Source: Marinilabiliales bacterium
Lineage (GTDB): Bacteria > Bacteroidota > Bacteroidia > Bacteroidales > F082
NCBI GenBank assembly: GCA_002869365.1
Contig: PKTA01000178.1
Location: forward strand, 1-64,000
Length of the DNA stretch: 64,000 nucleotides
Direction: 5' to 3'
The position numbers were made by a program, and so were the translations under genes. Below the pieces are notes generated by a model. It did not search any database, was not told the DNA's origin, and worked only from the letters and a program-made list of their open reading frames with translations. The number at the start of each line of letters is the position of its first letter. Positions within the stretch are counted from its first letter, which is position 1. Positions 61,118 through 64,000 of the stretch are shown here, piece after piece.

Positions 61118-63199
61118 TTAATACGAACCCATATATTTTCTTATGAACCATTCAGAAATCAGGAGAATCAAAATTATTGCCAACAAAGCAGCTAAATTAT
61201 TTAAGCCTTTATATGTAGTTGAATAACTTATTCTTTTGCTTGTATTAATGTTTTCAAGATATACATTAACACTATCATAATTATTAAATTCGAAAAAATG
61301 TCCCTGGCTTATTGATGATAATTTATAAAGTTGATTAAAATTTGCCTTTAATTGCTGAAATTCTTTTTTGTTTTTAGTAACTACGAATGCTCCATTGTCT
61401 GAAAATATTTCATCTTTATATTTTGTTCGTGCCCTAAATTTATAATTTCCGGTTTCCAAACTTTGTATATCTAATTTATAGATACCATTATCGGGTGTAA
61501 ATATGAAGTCGAATTTTTCTTTTTTTTCATTTGTTAGTTCTAGGTTTATTTCTGCATCCTCAATAGGTTCAAACGATTTATTGTAAAACTCGGCTTGCAG
61601 GTTTATTTTGCCGGGTATAAAGTATTCGCCATTACTATGAACTCTCAGCCTTCTCTTATCCTCTTTTACACTAAGGAACTGTACGATTTTGCTAATAATA
61701 TTATCGAAATCCGAGAAATTTTTCTTTTCCATAAAAACATGATTCCTCCATTTCCACAGTCCTGTTCCCATTATTAAAGCCTTTTTAATGCCCTCATCAT
61801 CAGTAAAATATATAAGTGGAAAATTCGATTTAATATTATTTATTTTCTGCCATGCTAACACTTTTGAATTGTCTATTCCTGAAAAGTTTAAAAGAGGAAT
61901 ATGCAAAGGGGGTAACTTTTCAATTAACTCTTTATCAATATTATCAATTTTGAAATACGAAAAATTTGCATTAATAGTTGCAGTGCTGTAGCCGTAGTTT
62001 CGTAAACCGGAACTTATACCAGAATTTTGGAAATAATTCCTTAATGAATTTATATGGGTTTGTTCGCCAACAATACCAATTGTTGCCAGTTTAATATTGC
62101 TGGCTTCCTGTAACAACTTTTGAATTTTATATTTGGAGGAAGGTAACTGATGAAGGATAAGCAAGTTGTAATTTTCTAAATTTTCTATTTTGTTATAAGC
62201 AAATTTAATATCTATGCTATAGTTTTTAAAACTTTCAAGCGATTGCTTAAGTGCTGACAAATCGGGATGAGGAGAATTTGCCAGTAAAAGTATTTTTTGT
62301 TTCGAATCTATAATATCTATATATATATCCGATTCATTATTTTTTGTATTGTTTTCTTCAATTTCGCTTTCGAGCACAAATTTTAGGTGCATTTTTCCTG
62401 CTTCTTTTGCTGTAAAGGAAAAATTAATAGTTTTGTTAAATACCTGATTGTTAATTTCTATATTTCTACTATCTATAAATTTGCCTTGCTGATAGGTTTT
62501 GAGTTTTACTTTCTCACCCCTCATATCAATAGCAGAAAAATTTAACTCAACAGCCACATTTTCATTTAAATAATTAATGCTATTATAACTTATGTCGTTT
62601 ATTTTTATGTCGGCTAAATTTGATGTGTCGCCAACCCCAAGGGTGTATATTTTATAATAATTATTGATAATTATATCACCAGGTCTTTGGCCTTTATTAT
62701 AAATACCATCTCCAATTAATATTAGGGCTTCAACTTCAGTTGGTGAATAGTGCTCGTCGATATATTTTAATAGTTGAGAATAATCAGAATAATTATCAGT
62801 GAAATCCGGATTTTGAAACTTAATATCTTCCCCGAAGGATATAATTTCAATGTCGAATTCATCCTCGAATTTACTAATAGTGTTACTAAGGTTATTGCTT
62901 AAATATTTGCTAATACTAACAGAATCTTTTGTAGCCATCATCGACATGGAATTGTCGATAGCAATAATTAATTTGGGGTTTTGAATTTTCTTTTGAGTTG
63001 TTTTTACAAAAGGTTTTAGTAGCAGTAAGCATATTAATCCAACAGACAGAAATCTGAAAAAGAACAACAGATAATTATAGAAGTTACTGAGTTTGTTTTT
63101 TTTATTTCTCCAATATAGAATAGCAGCATAAATAAGGCCAATTAATACTGGAAATATTAACGACCACATTGGATAATCTATGCTAAACTGACTAATCAT
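61118..63199 (-). CDS. Membrane protein with VWA-like domain
   Basis: A 693-residue protein anchored at both ends: two N-terminal helices (about 12-30 and 40-62) and one C-terminal helix (about 669-688). The segment LIIAIDNSMSMMATKD (about residue 78) is the MIDAS DxSxS motif of a von Willebrand A domain, and ALILIGDGIYNKG (about 158) supplies its later Asp. The middle (about 205-300) looks like an Ig-like CARDB domain, then a glutamine-amidotransferase-like region (KILLLANSPHPDLSALKQSLES). Such proteins occur widely in Bacteroidota without an assigned role. It lies 16 bp upstream of the Ste24 protease gene on the same strand. Confidence 0.75.
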   Translation of the reverse strand: MISQFSIDYPMWSLIFPVLIGLIYAAILYWRNKKNKLSNFYNYLLFFFRFLSVGLICLLLLKPFVKTTQKKIQNPKLIIAIDNSMSMMATKDSVSISKYLSNNLSNTISKFEDEFDIEIISFGEDIKFQNPDFTDNYSDYSQLLKYIDEHYSPTEVEALILIGDGIYNKGQRPGDIIINNYYKIYTLGVGDTSNLADIKINDISYNSINYLNENVAVELNFSAIDMRGEKVKLKTYQQGKFIDSRNIEINNQVFNKTINFSFTAKEAGKMHLKFVLESEIEENNTKNNESDIYIDIIDSKQKILLLANSPHPDLSALKQSLESFKNYSIDIKFAYNKIENLENYNLLILHQLPSSKYKIQKLLQEASNIKLATIGIVGEQTHINSLRNYFQNSGISSGLRNYGYSTATINANFSYFKIDNIDKELIEKLPPLHIPLLNFSGIDNSKVLAWQKINNIKSNFPLIYFTDDEGIKKALIMGTGLWKWRNHVFMEKKNFSDFDNIISKIVQFLSVKEDKRRLRVHSNGEYFIPGKINLQAEFYNKSFEPIEDAEINLELTNEKKEKFDFIFTPDNGIYKLDIQSLETGNYKFRARTKYKDEIFSDNGAFVVTKNKKEFQQLKANFNQLYKLSSISQGHFFEFNNYDSVNVYLENINTSKRISYSTTYKGLNNLAALLAIILILLISEWFIRKYMGSY

Positions 63200-63218
63200 A
63201 TTTTAATTTTGTGATAAA

Positions 63219-63250
63219 ACAAAAAGCAGACCTTAATAGTTAAGATCTGC
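63219..63250 (-). terminator. Terminator downstream of fabG
   Basis: Read on the minus strand, an 11-bp stem with one mismatch (GCAGATCTTAA/TTAAGGTCTGC, loop CTA) is followed by TTTTTG. It separates fabG from the VWA membrane-protein gene. Confidence 0.7.
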
Positions 63251-63276
63251 AATTAATTTTTAATTTCATATATGTA

Positions 63277-64000
63277 TTAAGTGTCCATACCTCCACAAAC
63301 ATTTATTACCTGTCCTGAAACATAGGATGATAAGTCGGAAGCCAGGAATGTTGCAACATTAGCAACGTCATCAGGCTTTCCTGAACGACGGAGTGGAATA
63401 GTTTTTATCCATGCATCTCTTACATCTTCTTTAAGTTTATGTGTCATTTCTGTTTCAATAAAGCCGGGTGCTATTGCATTGCAACGAATATTGCGGGAAC
63501 CTAATTCCTGAGCAATGGATTTTGTGAATCCAATCATTCCGGCTTTGGATGCTGAATAATTTGATTGTCCTGCATTTCCACTAACTCCAACTACCGAACT
63601 CATATTAATTATCGTACCAAATCTTTGTTTCATCATTGGTTTTTGAACGGCTTTTGTAAGGTTAAAAACCGACTTAAGGTTAACTGTTAAAACCATATCC
63701 CAGTCTTTTTCCTGCATTCTCATTAAAAGGTTGTCGCGAGTAATACCCGCATTATTAACAAGTATGTCAATTCTTTCAAAATCACCTATTACATCTTGTA
63801 CGAGTTTTTCACTATCTTCGAAAGAAGCAGCATTGGATGCATATCCTTTAGCCTTAATATTTAATGCGTTAAGTTCTTGCTCGGTCTCTTTCATGAACTC
63901 GTCATAGTTAAGGTCGGTAAAGGCAACGTTTGCTCCTTCTTGTGCAAATTTCATAGCAATAGCTTTGCCGATACCTCTGGCAGCACCTGTAATTAATGCA
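63277..64000 (-). CDS. fabG: 3-oxoacyl-ACP reductase, 5' end cut by window edge
   Basis: Short-chain dehydrogenase of fatty-acid synthesis. The ORF track starts at an internal Met (63954), but the frame stays open to the edge and reads ALITGAARGIGKAIA, the NADP-binding Gly motif, so the true start lies outside the window. The NNAG motif (LVNNAGITRDN), active-site Ser (MSSVVGVSG), Tyr/Lys (SNYSASKAGM) and the C-terminal GQVINVCGGMDT are all typical. It is close to canonical FabG and is likely the primary one, distinct from the copy in the TAL operon at 30125. Confidence 0.92.
   Translation of the reverse strand, partial: ALITGAARGIGKAIAMKFAQEGANVAFTDLNYDEFMKETEQELNALNIKAKGYASNAASFEDSEKLVQDVIGDFERIDILVNNAGITRDNLLMRMQEKDWDMVLTVNLKSVFNLTKAVQKPMMKQRFGTIINMSSVVGVSGNAGQSNYSASKAGMIGFTKSIAQELGSRNIRCNAIAPGFIETEMTHKLKEDVRDAWIKTIPLRRSGKPDDVANVATFLASDLSSYVSGQVINVCGGMDT

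Overview
The window is an AT-rich piece of a Bacteroidota chromosome, most likely Bacteroidales or Marinilabiliales-like (the rank below phylum is a guess). Signs of the phylum are: two secreted proteins with type IX secretion (T9SS) C-terminal sorting domains; a tyrosine ammonia-lyase very like the flexirubin-pathway enzyme of Flavobacterium; several TAnnTTTG -7 promoter elements; few Shine-Dalgarno sequences; and clade-typical families (DUF6913 before dapA, bifunctional NnrE/NnrD, TPR-membrane-HTH regulators, DUF7033-type deacetylase). Both ends cut genes: a diacylglycerol/undecaprenol kinase on the left and fabG on the right. No phage, transposase, rRNA operon or CRISPR array was seen. There is one tRNA (Glu, TTC).

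Layout. 1-8.1 kb: cell-envelope and housekeeping genes, mostly on the minus strand (dgkA, macrodomain, NfeD, DUF2061, suhB, lgt, EamA and DASS transporters). 8.3-14.3 kb: carbamate kinase, dCMP deaminase, dnaX, a deacetylase/GNAT-like pair, and a small orphan protein resembling CRISPR-linked Rossmann-fold proteins. 14.5-17.9 kb: an ALDH7-type aldehyde dehydrogenase, a lipoprotein and an exported C1B peptidase. 18-24.3 kb: regulatory block with two tandem REC-LuxR response regulators (the second with a degenerate receiver), a small membrane protein, a membrane-tethered TPR-HTH regulator, an ECF sigma factor and a T9SS-exported Omp28-like protein. 24.4-28.4 kb: nucleotidyltransferase, coiled-coil exported protein, acyltransferase and a probable beta-barrel. 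28.5-32.1 kb: a compact tyrosine ammonia-lyase / FabG / ketosynthase operon that looks like a fragment of an aryl-polyene or flexirubin pathway. 32.1-32.7 kb: tRNA-Glu followed by stacked hairpins and a 52-bp direct repeat. 32.7-36.5 kb: glutamate decarboxylase, GIY-YIG-like protein, small membrane protein and YfbK-like VWA lipoprotein. 36.7-46.2 kb: MBL hydrolase, DUF6913-dapA, M14 carboxypeptidase, NnrE/D, alanine dehydrogenase, aroB and an aroA interrupted by one in-frame stop. 46.2-53.4 kb: LutA-like protein, an HhH/beta-barrel plus PorV-like pair, DUF2461, DUF3298, an EamA transporter and YigZ. 53.6-57.8 kb: dnaA, LMW-PTP, threonine-dehydratase-like enzyme, RsmI-like methylase and SlyD-like FKBP. 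58-64 kb: trypsin-like lipoprotein, sugar transferase, Ste24 protease, VWA membrane protein and fabG.

The main points for a second look are the broken aroA beside an intact aroB, the repeat/hairpin island behind tRNA-Glu, the minimal TAL-FabG-KS operon, the pseudo-receiver regulator pair and the orphan CARF-like small protein. I do not see a large new defence or mobile system. All functional calls come from reading motifs and remembered family features; no database search was run.
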